Source of the DNA: Serinus canaria
Lineage: Eukaryota; Chordata; Aves; Passeriformes; Fringillidae
Direction of reading: 5' to 3'
NCBI RefSeq assembly: GCF_022539315.1
Contig: NC_066338.1
Coordinates: 310,001-374,000, forward strand
DNA length: 64,000 nucleotides
Shown: positions 49,260-59,943 of the stretch, one piece after another
Layout of the letters: each line of letters opens with the position of its first letter
How positions within the stretch are numbered: the stretch's first letter is position 1
Position numbers and translations under genes: made by a program
Notes under the pieces: model-generated
Told to the model about the DNA's origin: nothing
The model's input: the letters and a program-made list of their open reading frames with translations, nothing else
Database searches by the model: none

Positions 49260-49887
49260 CTCCTCGTTCAGGGCAAATTTTGGAGAGAACCCCCAAAGAG
49301 GCTCCTCTAGGAAAGCAGATTCACTTGCCCCCTCCCCACAATGAGTCTGGGAGAAAAGACCTCCTTGGAGAAAAGTGGAAAAAATATGTTTCTTTAACAA
49401 TAAAACCCCTTGCTGCTCCACAAGAGATGACAAACTGAGAAAGTCCTTCCCCGGGTTGCAGTTCAGCTCACTCAGTCTCTTATCAGTCCCTCCCGTACTA
49501 GAAATGTTGCGGGCCAGGCCCGGCCTGGTGGGCCACAGCTGCTAGCTGCCGGTGCTCTTCTGGGTGTTCAGTCCAGACAGGTTTAAATAGGTCCAAAGAA
49601 AAGGAAACAAAGAAAAATACCACAGCCCAGAGAACTTCTTGGCCTCAGCTAGCTAAAGCTAACTAAAAGCAAAGGAGAGCTTGTTCCCGCCGTCTGTTCA
49701 ACCGCAGATAATACAGTCCAGGAGCAGGACTGTGGAGGGATGAGTGCAGTGTCTGAAAACAAACTGCACTCTTCTTCTTTCTCCCCTTGACTCTCTGGAA
49801 CAAGTCTTAAAGGTGCCAAAATTATTATTCAGCATAAATAGAACAAGACAGTTGGGGATAAAAGCATCATATAGTCAACCTAGGACA
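49260..49887 (-). mobile_element. Solo LTR, family F2 (right-arm copy)
   Basis: Partner of 7754-8385, with target duplications ACTCC at 49255-49259 and 49888-49892. It sits inside the 5' LTR of the gag-pol ERV, in the opposite orientation. Confidence 0.8.
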
Positions 49888-49892
49888 ACTCC

Positions 49893-50081
49893 CTGTCTCT
49901 TTCTCCCTCTCTTTTCTGTTCTTTTCCTCTCCCTAATTCCTTTAAGGCATTTGCTGTGGTCATTCTAGAAAGGTGCATTTGTTTTGATTGATACTGCAAT
50001 CCCCTTTCCGTGTTGTCTTTTGCACTCCTCCATCAGTTAAGGAACCATCACCAGCCCCATTCGCATGAGCGGATTGTGACA
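49893..50081 (+). mobile_element. 3' end of the 5' LTR of the gag-pol ERV
   Basis: This sequence leads directly to GATTGTGACA, seven bases before a primer-binding-site motif, as an LTR end should. The LTR's start lies further left, beyond two nested LTRs, and could not be fixed. The left-arm copy is within 7420-7748. Confidence 0.5.
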
Positions 50082-50087
50082 TTAAGT

Positions 50088-50105
50088 TGGCGTCACGGAC
50101 TGGAT
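50088..50105 (+). promoter_or_regulatory. Putative primer-binding site of the gag-pol ERV
   Basis: TGGCGTCACGGACTGGAT begins with the TGG that pairs with the CCA end of a tRNA and follows an LTR-type GACA end. gag lies about 640 bp downstream once the inserted LTR is discounted, a normal leader length. The priming tRNA is not assigned. Confidence 0.5.
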
Positions 50106-50710
50106 TATGATAGACAGAGGGGTCTATCAGAAACAGCAGGGCTGTTTGTAGTCTGTAACAGGGGAAGGAGGATTTACTTCAGCAGCACCTAGCCCCTCAT
50201 CCCGAAAGGTTTGAACAAAGCTGGATAGCAAGGAAAGCTCTTTGAATTTCCTGCAAACTGCACAGGCCCAGGTGAAATACACCCCCATACTCTCTTGAGG
50301 GTTCTGTCTTTAGAATTTCACAAAAGATCTCTTGGTGCAAAAGGGAAAACTGTTTTTGTGTATGGATGAATTTGGACTGTCTGGGAAGGAAGGGACAACT
50401 TGAAAGAACTAAGCGGGGCCTCCCAGGCCGATTTTGTCTCTTCACCCACCCAGGGAAGCAAAGGGGAACACAGCAAAGACTGTGAGATTGTGTAACTGTG
50501 AGATTGTGTAACTGTGAGATTGTGCACCTCCCTGTCATGGTTTTGGTCCCTTCATAAAATGACTGAAAACTCTAGCACAAAAGTTAACATTGAATTTTCT
50601 GCTCTGCTTGCTAAATACAATGCCAAGCTTTCTCCGGGGAGGGGGGGTGGGGTGGGGGGTAGATTTGGGCAGAGAACAACTGGCTTAATTTAGAAAATGC
50701 TGTAGATAGA
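50106..50710 (+). mobile_element. Leader region of the gag-pol ERV
   Basis: Non-coding DNA between the primer site and the inserted LTR. It contains about three tandem copies of a 16-bp unit, CTGTGAGATTGTGTAA, at about 50480-50525, and a G-rich tract at 50638-50660. The packaging signal would lie here in an intact virus, but I see nothing that identifies it. Confidence 0.5.
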
Positions 50711-51343
50711 TGTCCTAGGGTGCCGTTAGGATGCTTGTATCCCCATCCGTGTCTGTTATTTCTGCTGGATATTATGTTCTGTGCCTTCAAGACTGGCTCT
50801 GCAGAGTGAAAGTTTTGTTTTGCGCCTCTCATCAGCCACTCCCTCACAGCTGGCGGGACATACAGACGGGACGGTACATAGTGCTGTTTTTGCTTTTTGC
50901 CCTGCTTTTCACTTTGTTCTTGCTTCTACTTGCTCTTGCTTTCTGCTCCTTCTCATGAGTTAATTTAGCTAAAGTGTCCAAATTTCTTCCTGGACTGTTT
51001 CTTCCTTCCTTTTTGGATTTACCTGAACCTGCTGCAGACTGGGACCTGGGAAACACCGAGAGTTTGCGCCTTGAGGCTGCAGCAGCTGCCCCAGTGCTGG
51101 AGGGACCGATAACAGAGCAACCACCCCAGGAGAGACTTTCTGAATTTGTGAAAGAGTGGTGTCATCCGGTATTGTTCATTTGGTGTCTTGGGGGGGTGCG
51201 GTGCCTGTTAAATAAACAGGTTCTTTCCACCTCTCTCCGAGGAATTCTTCCTGAACCAGTAGGGGGAGGGGCCATGTGGGTTTGCTTTCTGGAGGGGCCC
51301 CCTTTTTGGGGATTCTCTCCAAATTTTACCCTAATCTAGAACA
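50711..51343 (+). mobile_element. Solo LTR, family F2, in the ERV leader
   Basis: Starts TGTCCTAGGG and ends CTAGAACA, with ATAGA target duplications at 50706-50710 and 51344-51348. It is 633 bp, like the F2 LTR at 7754. The gag start is 27 bp past its end. Because both flanks carry the duplication, this is a later insertion, not the ERV's own 5' LTR. Confidence 0.75.
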
Positions 51344-51369
51344 ATAGACTGTGTTCTTTACAAAGTGAA

Positions 51370-52415
51370 ATGGAATTTAAACTGGGCAAAAAAAAACCCA
51401 TCTTCTACTCAGGTTTGGGAGCTTGCCTCACAGCAGCCATAGAAGCCCATTTTAAGCAAAGAAATGAGGAAATAGCAGTAATAGATTCACTTCCAAATTT
51501 AGTTGAAATTTTGAAAAAAGAATATAAGGAAGACAGAAATGAGATCTATATGTTGCGGGCTGCCCTTAGAGAAGAACATGTGAAGAATTCACATAATACT
51601 GATTCCTCTACAGAGGCAGAAGAAAAGGAAACTCCTCACATTAAACAAATCGATCCCCATAAGGAACTTGAGGCAGTAAAAACTTAGGGAGAATACTGCT
51701 GTCCTTGCTTGAGACCCTTGGTTCAAACAGAATAGAACTATATTAATGATGAGGATCTTGACCCACGTGTCAAAACTAAACAAATACCATTCAGCACTAC
51801 TGAATTAGCTAAGCTGAAGAAAGAATTCGGGCAGGTCCCGAATCAAGAGAATCGGAGACAGAATATGTCATCCGAGTGTCCCTCACTGGTGGAGATCAAA
51901 TTAAATTAACTGAACAGGAGGCCAGTGGGTACTGGGGACATGGAGTCTTCTTAACAACAGGAGGTAAGCGTGAGGCATGGTCCCTGACACAGCGTGTGGC
52001 TTTTTGGGCCAGGGGAATGAATCCTTTGAAAAAGGGTGACCCCGCGGCAATTGTTGGTACCCCCGACTAGCTCTTTGAAGGTGTCCACAAAGCCACCTGC
52101 CCGCAAATGATTGAGGAAAAGAAATTAATTCCTGGTTTTGAATCTCCAATGCAATTACCAGTGAAGCCAGAACTAATGACCCCTTGAATTCGTGGCCTTC
52201 CAGAAACCCTTAAACCTACAGCAGCCACTCTACAAAAAAGCATCATGGCTTTGAGTCCTGTAGAAAGACTAGAGAGATTGCTCAGGAACTCAGTGACCAA
52301 AGTGGATCTAGAGATCCTGGCTTCCCTCCGTACTCTTCCCTCTGCCAACCCTCAGCTTCTCAATCAGATTCACCTGCCAGTAGCCGTAAAGTTTGGGCAT
52401 GGGGTGAAGTTGCAG
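51370..52415 (+). pseudogene. gag: ERV gag remnant (matrix to capsid)
   Basis: An ATG-initiated frame (51370-51687, 105 codons) has a retroviral matrix-like character. Its start carries a lysine-rich patch and an acidic, glutamate-rich end precedes the stop. A second segment from about 51780 shows capsid-like text, LTGGDQIKLTEQ and YWGHGVFLTTG, open from 51876 but closed by TAG at 52068-52070. The same frame continues to about 52415 with another stop near 52184. At least one frameshift separates the two halves. The downstream 52416-52902 is proline- and glutamine-rich; no zinc knuckle is visible. Family class is not assigned. In a live element Gag would form the virion core, but this copy cannot make it. 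Confidence 0.65.
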
Positions 52416-52902
52416 TAGATCTGATGAACTATTGTAGACAAGATGGACCTATAAGAACCCCGGAGGAGAAATCAGAAAAAACAAAAGGTGTTGGGTTATT
52501 TGGGGCTCCTCCCAGTGAAAATATAGAGAAGGGAAAACAGACCTCTAACTGGTGGTTGTTGGGAGTTAAAAAGGGGGGTCCCCAGAGAGGTGATAGATGG
52601 TTTGCCCCTTGATAAATTGCAGAAAATAAGAAAGAATTGGCACCATCGAAAACCGAATCCATCGGCTCAAGCCAGTGAACCCCTCCCTTCTCAGGAACCA
52701 AAACCAGCCCTCCCCAGCCTCTCCCACAGAACACGGGCAACGAGCCAAAATTACCCCTCTGCCTGCTTCTTTCTCAGCATCCTAGCAGTGGAACCCTCCC
52801 TTAGGCTCTCCCTCAGAACACAGGCAGTGAGCCAAAACCAACAGGCTTTTCGGGAAACTAATCTCTCTGCTGCTTACAGGTGGGCCTTGGGTTTATTTCA
52901 GA

Positions 52903-53130
52903 ATGCTCACTAAAAGGAAATCAGGAGATATATTAATCCCAGCTATCAAGGGCCCCAAAAGGCTACTAGTAACCTTTTGGATTGACACTGGGGCTCAAAA
53001 CTCTGCCCTAACAAAAAAGGATGTCCAGAGGTGTGGAATTGTTCCAACTAAGAGACAATGCTGTGTTCTTAATGCTCTGGGAACTACAGAATCTATGAAT
53101 GTTGCCTTAGTCAAACTGATGCTCCACTAA
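52903..53130 (+). pseudogene. pro: ERV protease domain
   Basis: A 75-codon frame carries WIDTGAQNSALT with the catalytic Asp-Thr-Gly at 52984-52992. That is the retropepsin active-site motif. The stretch then continues with a typical flap-side region and ends at a stop (53128-53130), where a longer domain would be expected, so the C-terminal part is lost or in another frame. In a retrovirus it cleaves the Gag-Pol polyprotein. It sits between gag and reverse transcriptase, as expected. Confidence 0.7.
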
Positions 53131-53202
53131 AGATGAGCATCAATTAGTCACCAAAAATGAGAATCGGGGACATTCCAAATAATTGATTAGGAATGGATAT
53201 CC

Positions 53203-54350
53203 TTGCTGGGAGGCAGTAGGAAGAATCTGAGGGATTTCTGTGGTCTTTTGGTACACTGCCACTTAACATTAAGCTGCTTCAAGACTGCACCCTCTCTACC
53301 GTATGGTAAAAGAACTAATGTAAAACAATACCCTCTACCTTCTGGTACCAGAGAATGTATCAAAGCGGTTATACAGGACTTGAGAAAGCAAGGGGTAATA
53401 ATTCACACACATTCTCCTTTTAATTTGCCAGTATGGCCAGTCCAAGAAGCTAATGGAAAGTGGAGATATAACAGTAGATTTTTGCAGGCCTAATGCCAGC
53501 ACAGACCCTCTCACAACAGTGGTCCCAAACTTAACTGAATTAATCACATCAGTTCAAGAAAAGGCTCACCTCAATCATGGCAACTATAGATGTCAAAGAC
53601 ATCTTCTTTATGATACCTATATAGCCAGAAGATATGGACTGTTTTGCCTTCCCAGGGGAAGGACAGCAATACACTTTCACTAGGCTTCCCCAAGGCTACA
53701 AACATTGCTCCACTTTGGCCCAGCATGCTTTAGCCCAGGAATGAGAAAAATACCCAAACCTGATCCTGTAGCGGTTTATCAATACATGGATAACATTCTG
53801 GTGGCAGGGGGGGGCATGAAATAGAGGTAGTAGGGAAACATCAGCAGAAAATAATCTCTCACTTAGAAAGTCTTGATTTGCAGATGCCCCCAGAGAAAAT
53901 TCAGAAGCCTTCTCAGGAAGTGAAGTTTTCGGGAACTTGGTGGAAAGGAGGTATGTCATGTATTCCACCCGATACCCTAACCTCTTTAAATCAGATTCAA
54001 ATGCCTGAATCCAGGAAAGATCTCCAGCAAGCTCTGTTAGTGTTCTAGAGAAAACACATCCCAGATTTCTCAATAATTGCTAGGCCTCTTTATGTCTTGC
54101 TGAAGAAAAGGGTGAAATGGGATTGGACTCCTTCTCAGGAAGAAGCATTGCAATTACTGATTTTTGAGGCAACAGCTCACCAAGCACTAGGCCCTATCCA
54201 TCCCACAGATCCCTTGCAGGTGGCATGGGGATTTGCCTCCTTGGGCGGGGTCCGACTGGGCCTCTTGGGTTTTATTCCTGTGGTTTCAAAGATGCTGAGA
54301 AAAGATACGCTACCTGGGAAAAGGGGTTGTTTGGGGTTAGCTTAGCTCTC
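53203..54350 (+). pseudogene. pol: ERV reverse transcriptase, frameshifted and active-site mutated
   Basis: Segments in different frames give the order of RT motifs: VKQYPLP (about 53318), a fingers region with FNLPVWPVQ, ITVDFCRPN (about 53463), the first catalytic Asp in DVKDIFF (about 53588), TRLPQGYKH (about 53680) and the YMDD box position. There the sequence at 53783-53794 reads Tyr-Met-Asp-Asn, so the second metal-binding Asp of the box is Asn. The thumb and connection follow (53880-54350), including SLNQIQMPES and TPSQEEALQLLIFEA. Frameshifts occur near 53470 and 53640, and stops are present, for example near 53627 and 54045. The enzyme would copy RNA to DNA in a live element; this copy is dead. 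ERV class is not assigned. Confidence 0.75.
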
Positions 54351-54599
54351 ATAGAAAAGGAAAAAATTGGACGACAACAGCCTATTGTAAAAAGAGGCCC
54401 TTTCAAAGTTATCAAAACTGTCACTAATAAGACCCCCCCGCCCCGCCTGGTGGGCTGGCCCAAAGGGCCTCACTTAGAAAATGGTACGCTCAGATGGAAC
54501 ACTACTGTAATAGTGTCTAAACAACAGAAGGTGCTGCTAAAAATCTAGCAATCCAAGACACTGAGAGCCTGGCTAGCAGCCAAGATAAACCTGCCTCTG

Positions 54600-55440
54600 G
54601 AATCAAAGCTGCCCTTCCTTTCTCCCCTGAACTAGCAGCAAGTTCTTGGTTCATAGATGCCTCTGCAAAACGGGAAGGGAAGGTATGGAGATGCAGAGCA
54701 GCTGCCTTCCACATTTCATCTGGTGAAAGAATCATTACCGAAGGGGAAGGCAGCGCTCAGGCTCGGGAGCTCACAGCTCTTTGGAGTGTTTTCCGACGTG
54801 TGGCACAGAACATTTCTCTTGTCTGCATTTACACCGACTCTTATGCAGCGTACAAAGGTTGTACCCGAGTGGCTTCCTGTCACCGACATGTTTTATGAAA
54901 AATCCTTTCCTTAGGATTTTTCCCCTCCTGAGACGCTGAGAGACCTCAGGAACAAACTGTAAACAATTCTTATCTGCTGCTGTGGAATGCAACAGGGGGA
55001 ATCTGTGATTGGCCTCATCAGGCTGTTTCCAGTTACGGGCCAATCACAGTTCACCTGGCCGGACTGTCTCGGTGAGACACAAGACTTTGTTTGGATTCCT
55101 ATTCTATTCTTAGCTTAGCCTTCTAGTGAAATCCTTTCCTCTATTCTTTTAGTATAGTATCTATCATGTAATAATAAATCAAGCCTTCTGAAGCATGGAG
55201 TCAACTTTCTCGTCTCTTCCCTCATCCTGTGACCCTTGTGGAAAATACCACAGCTTCCTTTCTGGCAGCAAAATGATTGGGAAGTTCACAGAACTCCACT
55301 GTGGCAAAAGGAAAAGTGGCAAGAAATTTCAGATATCGCGAGTCAAGGATATGTTGCTGTTGGTTGGGTAGCATCTCACCAAACAGATGGAAATCCAGCA
55401 GGAGAGTGGAATAATTGAGCTGATGGACAAGCAAGGCTCA
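54600..55440 (+). pseudogene. pol: ERV RNase H domain split by an LTR
   Basis: The first half has SSWFIDASAKREG (about 54640, with the first catalytic Asp) and CIYTDSYAAYKG (about 54827, another catalytic Asp). It is cut at 54877 by the F1 LTR. The second half resumes after 55258 with [19 protein letters not shown] and continues to VGWVASHQTDGNPAGEWNN (about 55361-55418), where a histidine and a further acidic residue fall in the expected place. A stop (TGA) follows at 55416-55418. The domain degrades RNA in the RNA-DNA hybrid and is inactive here. Confidence 0.75.
54878..55252 (+). mobile_element. Solo LTR, family F1, inside RNase H
   Basis: Starts TGTCACCGACATG and ends TACCACA. Perfect 6-bp target duplications GCTTCC lie at 54872-54877 and 55253-55258. 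At 375 bp it is the cleanest F1 copy for defining the termini. Same orientation as the host ERV. Confidence 0.92.
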
Positions 55441-56015
55441 GCCCCCTGAGAAAGGAACAAACTACAGAGGACTGGCATCAACTACTAGAATGGCTGCATG
55501 TAAAAAGACAGCACACAGGTGCGAAAAATTTGTACAAGGAAGCTCATGCTCGTGCTTGGCCGGTTACCAGGGAAATATGTAAAACATGCGTATCAGCCTG
55601 CAAGCAATGTTGCAGGTGACTGGAGAGACATCCTTTAGAAGATGACCCTCTGCATTTAAGAAAGGGTCAAGGCCTATGGGACGCGTGGCAGGTAGACTAT
55701 ATAGGCCCCTTTAAGAAGTCAGGACCACTTTGCACTAGTAGGAGTAGAAATCGTATCTGGGTTGGTTGAAGCTGATGCTTTTAAAAGAGCTCCAGGTGAT
55801 AATATGGTTAAAGCTTTGCAGGGGTGGTTTGGAACTTTCCCAAAGCCACAGGAAATTCAGTCTGACAACAGGTCCCACTTCACTGCTAGAGATGTACAGC
55901 AGTGGCAAAAGGTGAAGGAAGTAAGTGGACTTTCCACACCCCTTATTACTCTCAAGCTAACGGAATTGTAGAAAGGACCAATGGCATTTTGAAATGACTG
56001 CTGAAGTCAAATTGG
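55441..56015 (+). pseudogene. pol: ERV integrase, 3' end lost in the gap
   Basis: An HHCC-like zinc-binding region reads HTGAKNLYKEAH then CKTCVSACKQC (about 55517-55617). The catalytic core follows: WQVDYIGPF (first Asp, about 55697), IQSDNRSHF (second Asp, about 55862; Arg where Gly is usual) and IVERTNG (Glu, about 55970). A stop interrupts after the zinc region (about 55618) and the frame shifts near 55730. Integrase joins viral DNA to the host genome. It lies in the expected place after RNase H, and env and the 3' LTR, if present, are beyond the gap. Confidence 0.75.
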
Positions 56016-56515
56016 NNNNNNNNNNNNNNNNNNNNNNNNNNNNNNNNNNNNNNNNNNNNNNNNNNNNNNNNNNNNNNNNNNNNNNNNNNNNNNNNNNNNN
56101 NNNNNNNNNNNNNNNNNNNNNNNNNNNNNNNNNNNNNNNNNNNNNNNNNNNNNNNNNNNNNNNNNNNNNNNNNNNNNNNNNNNNNNNNNNNNNNNNNNNN
56201 NNNNNNNNNNNNNNNNNNNNNNNNNNNNNNNNNNNNNNNNNNNNNNNNNNNNNNNNNNNNNNNNNNNNNNNNNNNNNNNNNNNNNNNNNNNNNNNNNNNN
56301 NNNNNNNNNNNNNNNNNNNNNNNNNNNNNNNNNNNNNNNNNNNNNNNNNNNNNNNNNNNNNNNNNNNNNNNNNNNNNNNNNNNNNNNNNNNNNNNNNNNN
56401 NNNNNNNNNNNNNNNNNNNNNNNNNNNNNNNNNNNNNNNNNNNNNNNNNNNNNNNNNNNNNNNNNNNNNNNNNNNNNNNNNNNNNNNNNNNNNNNNNNNN
56501 NNNNNNNNNNNNNNN
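56016..56515. other. Assembly gap (500 N) between ERV and satellite
   Basis: Exactly 500 N. It separates the integrase fragment from the satellite array, so their adjacency is a scaffolding statement only. Confidence 0.99.
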
Positions 56516-58803
56516 AGAGAACGAAGGTGCAAAGCACCGGGATTGAGTGCACAGCAGTCAAACTGAGCCAGGACAAAGACTAACCACTTTCCAGATGTTT
56601 AAACTTGCTAGAACCTAGGAAGAGAAAAAGGTCTCGGAGAACTTTTCTCTGCATCTTTCTAAGGTATTTGAAGTACTCCGTGGGGAATCTTACTTTTTCT
56701 TTTCGTCTCGGAGCTGGTAAGAACTCGACTAGCTTCATGAAAAACGTCGAGAGATTCTTGCTGTGCTGGCACAGTTTTTTTTTGAGAGAAAGCCTGGAAA
56801 AGCTTTTTCGCTAAGATGTAGGCGGCAGGAGCCGCAGAAGACAGGTTACCGCAACTCGCCGAAGGTAGGTGCCGGTTCCCGGCGTCTTTCGGCAGAAGCC
56901 GCGGTCCAGAGCGCACCGCGACCAGCACAATGCTCTCTGCGCGAAAGAGCCGCTTCTTCGCCTCCGGGCGACGGAGGGCTCGGCAGATGCTGAGACGTGA
57001 AGAACGAAGGTGCAAAGCAGCGGGATTGAGTGCACAGCACTCAAACTGAGCCAGGACTAGAACGAACCACTTTCCAGATGTTTAAACTTACTTGAACCTA
57101 GAAGGGGAAAAAGGTCTCGGAGAACTTTTCTCTGCATCTTTCTAAGGTATTTGAAGTACTCCGTGGGGAATCTTACTTTTTCTTTTCGTCTCGGAGCTGG
57201 TAAGAACTCGACTAGCTTCATGAAAAACGTCGAGAGATTCTTCCTCTGCTGGCACAGTTTTTTTTTGAGAGAAAGCCTGGAAAAGCTTTTTCGCTAAGAT
57301 GTAGGCGGCAGGAGCCGCAGAAGACAGGTTACCGCAACTCGCCGAAGGTAGGTGCCGGTTCCCGGCGTCTTTCGGCAGAAGCCGCGATCCGGAGCGCACC
57401 GCGACCAGCACAATGCTCTCTGCGCGAAAGAGCCGCTTCTTCGCCTCCGGGCGACGGAGGTCTCGGCAGATGCTGAGACGCGAAGAACGAAGGTGCAAAG
57501 CAGCGGGATTGAGTGCACAGCACTCAAACTGAGCCAGGACAAGAACGAACCACTTTCCAGAGATTTAAACTTACTTGAACCTAGGAAGGGAAAAAGGTCT
57601 CGGAGAACTTTTCTCTGCATCTTTTTAAGGTATTTGAAGCCCTCCGTGGGGAATCTTACATTTTCATTTCGTCTCGGAGCTGGTAAGAACTCGACTAGCT
57701 TCCTGAAAAACGTCGAGAGATTCTCGCTGTGCTGGCACAGTTTTTCCTTGAGAGAAAGCCTGGAAAAGCTTTTTCGCTAAGATGTAGGCGGCAGGAGCCT
57801 CAGAAGACGGGTTACCGCAACTCGCCGAAGGTAGGTGCCTGTTCCCGGCGTCTTTCGGCAGAAGCCGCGGTCCGGAGCGCACCGCGACCGTCACGATGCT
57901 CTGTGCGCGAAAGAGCCGCTTCTTCGCCTCCGGGCGACGGGCAGCTCGGCAGATGCTGACATGCGAAGAACGAAGGCGCAAAGCACCTTTTGATTCAGTG
58001 AACTGCTCTCAAACTGAGCCAGGTAAAGATCTAACCACTTTTCAGACATTTCAACTTGCTTGAACTTAGGAATGGAAAAAGGTCTCGGACAACTTTTCTC
58101 TGCATCTTTTTTAGGTATTTGAAGCACTCCGTGGGGAATCTTACTTTTTCTTTACGTCTCGGAGCTGGTAAGAACTCGACTAGCTTCATGAAAAACGTCG
58201 AGAGATTCTTGCTGTGCTGGCACAGTTTTTTCTTGAGAGAAAGCCTGGAAAAGCTTTTTCGCTAAGATGTAGGCGGCAGGAGCCGCAGAAGACGGGTTAC
58301 CGCAACTCGCCGAAGGTAAGTGCCGGTTCCCGGCGTCTTTCGGCAGAAGCCGCGGTCCGGAGCGCACCGCGACCGGCACGATGCTCTGTGCGCGAAAGAG
58401 CCGCTTCTTTGCCTCCGGGCGACGGAGAGCTCGGCAGATGCTGAGACGCGAAGAACGAAGGTGCAAAGCACCGGGATGGAGTGCACAGCACTCAAACTGA
58501 GCCAGGACAAGGACTAACCACTTTCTAGATGTTTAAACTTACTTGAACCTAGGAAGGGAAAAAGGTCTCAAACAACTTTTTTCTGCATCTTTCTAAGGTA
58601 TTTGAAGCACTCCGTGGGGAATCTTACTTTTTCTTTTCGTCTTGGAGCTGGTAACAACTTGACTAGATTCATGAAAAACGTCGAGAGATTCTTGCTGTGC
58701 TGGCACAGTTTTTTCTTGAGAGAAAGCCTGGAAAAGTTTTTCGCTAAGATGTAGGCGGCAGGAGCCGCAGAAGACGGGTTACCGCAACTCGCCGAAGGTA
58801 GGT

Positions 58804-58816
58804 GCCGGTTCCCGGC
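58804..58816. repeat. Satellite hairpin 1 (representative)
   Basis: GCCGG-TTC-CCGGC, a perfect 5-bp stem with a 3-nt loop, next to the landmark in most monomers. It is also kept in the P2 satellite blocks (near 40278). Confidence 0.8.
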
Positions 58817-59907
58817 GTCTTTCGGCAGAAGCCGCGGTCCGGAGCGCACTGCGACCGGCACGATGCTCTGTGCGCGAAAGAGCCGCTTCTTCGCCTCCGG
58901 GCGACGGAGAGCTCGGCAGATGCTGTAACGCGAAGAACGAAAGTGCAAAGCACCTACATTGAGTGCACAGCACTCAAACTGAGCCAGGACAAGAACGAAC
59001 CACTTTCCAGATGTTTAAACTTACTTGAACCTAGGAAGTGAAAAGGTCTCAAACAACTTTTCTCTGCATCTTTCTAAGGTATTTGAAGCACTCCGTGGGG
59101 AATCTTACTTTTTCTTTTCGTCTCGGAGCTGGTAAGTACTCGACTAGCTTCCTGAAAAACGTCGAGAGATTCTCGCTGTGCTGGCACAGTTTTTCTTTGA
59201 GAGAAAGCCTGGAAAAGCTTTTTCGCTAAGATGTAGGTGGCAGGAGCCTCAGAAGACGGGTTACCGCAACTCGCCGATAGTAGGTGCCGGTCCTGGCGTC
59301 TTTCGGCAGAAGCCGTGGTCCGGAGCGCACCGCGACCAGCACAATGCTCTGTGCGCGAAAGAGCCGCTTCTTCGCCTCCGGGCGACGGAGGGCTCGGCAG
59401 AGGCTGTGACGCGAAGAACGAAGGCGCAAAGCACCTTTTGATTCAGTGAACTGCTCTCAAACTGAGCCAGGTCAAGATCTAACCACTTTTCAGACGTTTC
59501 AACTTGCTTGAACTTAGGAATGGAAAAAGGTCTCTGAGAATTTTTCTCTGCATCTTTTTTAGGTATTTGAAGCACTCCGTGGGGAATCTTACTTTTTCTT
59601 TACGTCTCGGAGCTGGTAAGAACTCGACTAGCTTCATGAAAAACGTCGAGAGATTCTTGCTGTGCTGGCACAGTTTTTTCTTGAGAGAAAGCCTGGAAGA
59701 GCTTTTTCGCTAAGATGTAGGTGGCAGGAGCCTCAGAAGACGGGTTACGGCAACTCGCCGAAGGTAGGTGCCTGTTCCCGGCGTCTTTCGGCAGAAGCCG
59801 CGGTCCGGAGCGCACCGCGACCGGCACGATGCTCTGTGCGCGAAAGAGCCGCTTCTTTGCCTCCGGGCGACGGAGAGCTCGGCAGATGCTGAGACGCGAA
59901 GAACGAA

Positions 59908-59920
59908 GGTGCAAAGCACC
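59908..59920. repeat. Satellite hairpin 2 (representative)
   Basis: GGTGC-AAA-GCACC, a perfect 5-bp stem with a 3-nt loop. The P2 subfamily has GGCGCACAGCACC or GGCACACAGCACC here, with mismatched stems. Confidence 0.8.
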
Positions 59921-59924
59921 GGGA

Positions 59925-59943
59925 TTGAGTGCACAGCACTCAA
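59925..59943. repeat. Satellite hairpin 3 (representative)
   Basis: TTGAGTGC-ACA-GCACTCAA, a perfect 8-bp stem with a 3-nt loop, only 4 bp from hairpin 2. The P2 subfamily reads GCTCTCAA in the second half, breaking one pair. Confidence 0.85.

Larger units (their letters stand above)
45901..50218 (-). repeat. P2 right arm, outer block (inverted copy of 7420-11614)
   Basis: Reading leftward it follows 7420-11614: ERV 5' end, F2 LTR, unclassified DNA, F2-related LTR, CR1 relic, then the inner end of P1. It lacks about 270 bp corresponding to 11095-11365 and has an F1 LTR (48607-48992) not present on the left. The stretch 47032-48600 shows no gene. Frames at 48119-48605 (minus) mirror those at 8742-9186 but are unrecognised. 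Confidence 0.88.

Noticed and set aside
50711..51343. This LTR as the gag-pol ERV's own 5' LTR
   Set aside because: It has a 5-bp duplication on both sides, no primer-binding site follows it, and gag starts only 27 bp later. A better primer site with an LTR end lies upstream at 50088.
56900..56975. CENP-B-box-like word TTCGCCTCCGGGCG in the satellite
   Set aside because: The CENP-B box needs seven bases between TTCG and CGGG with a fixed A; here only four bases separate them.
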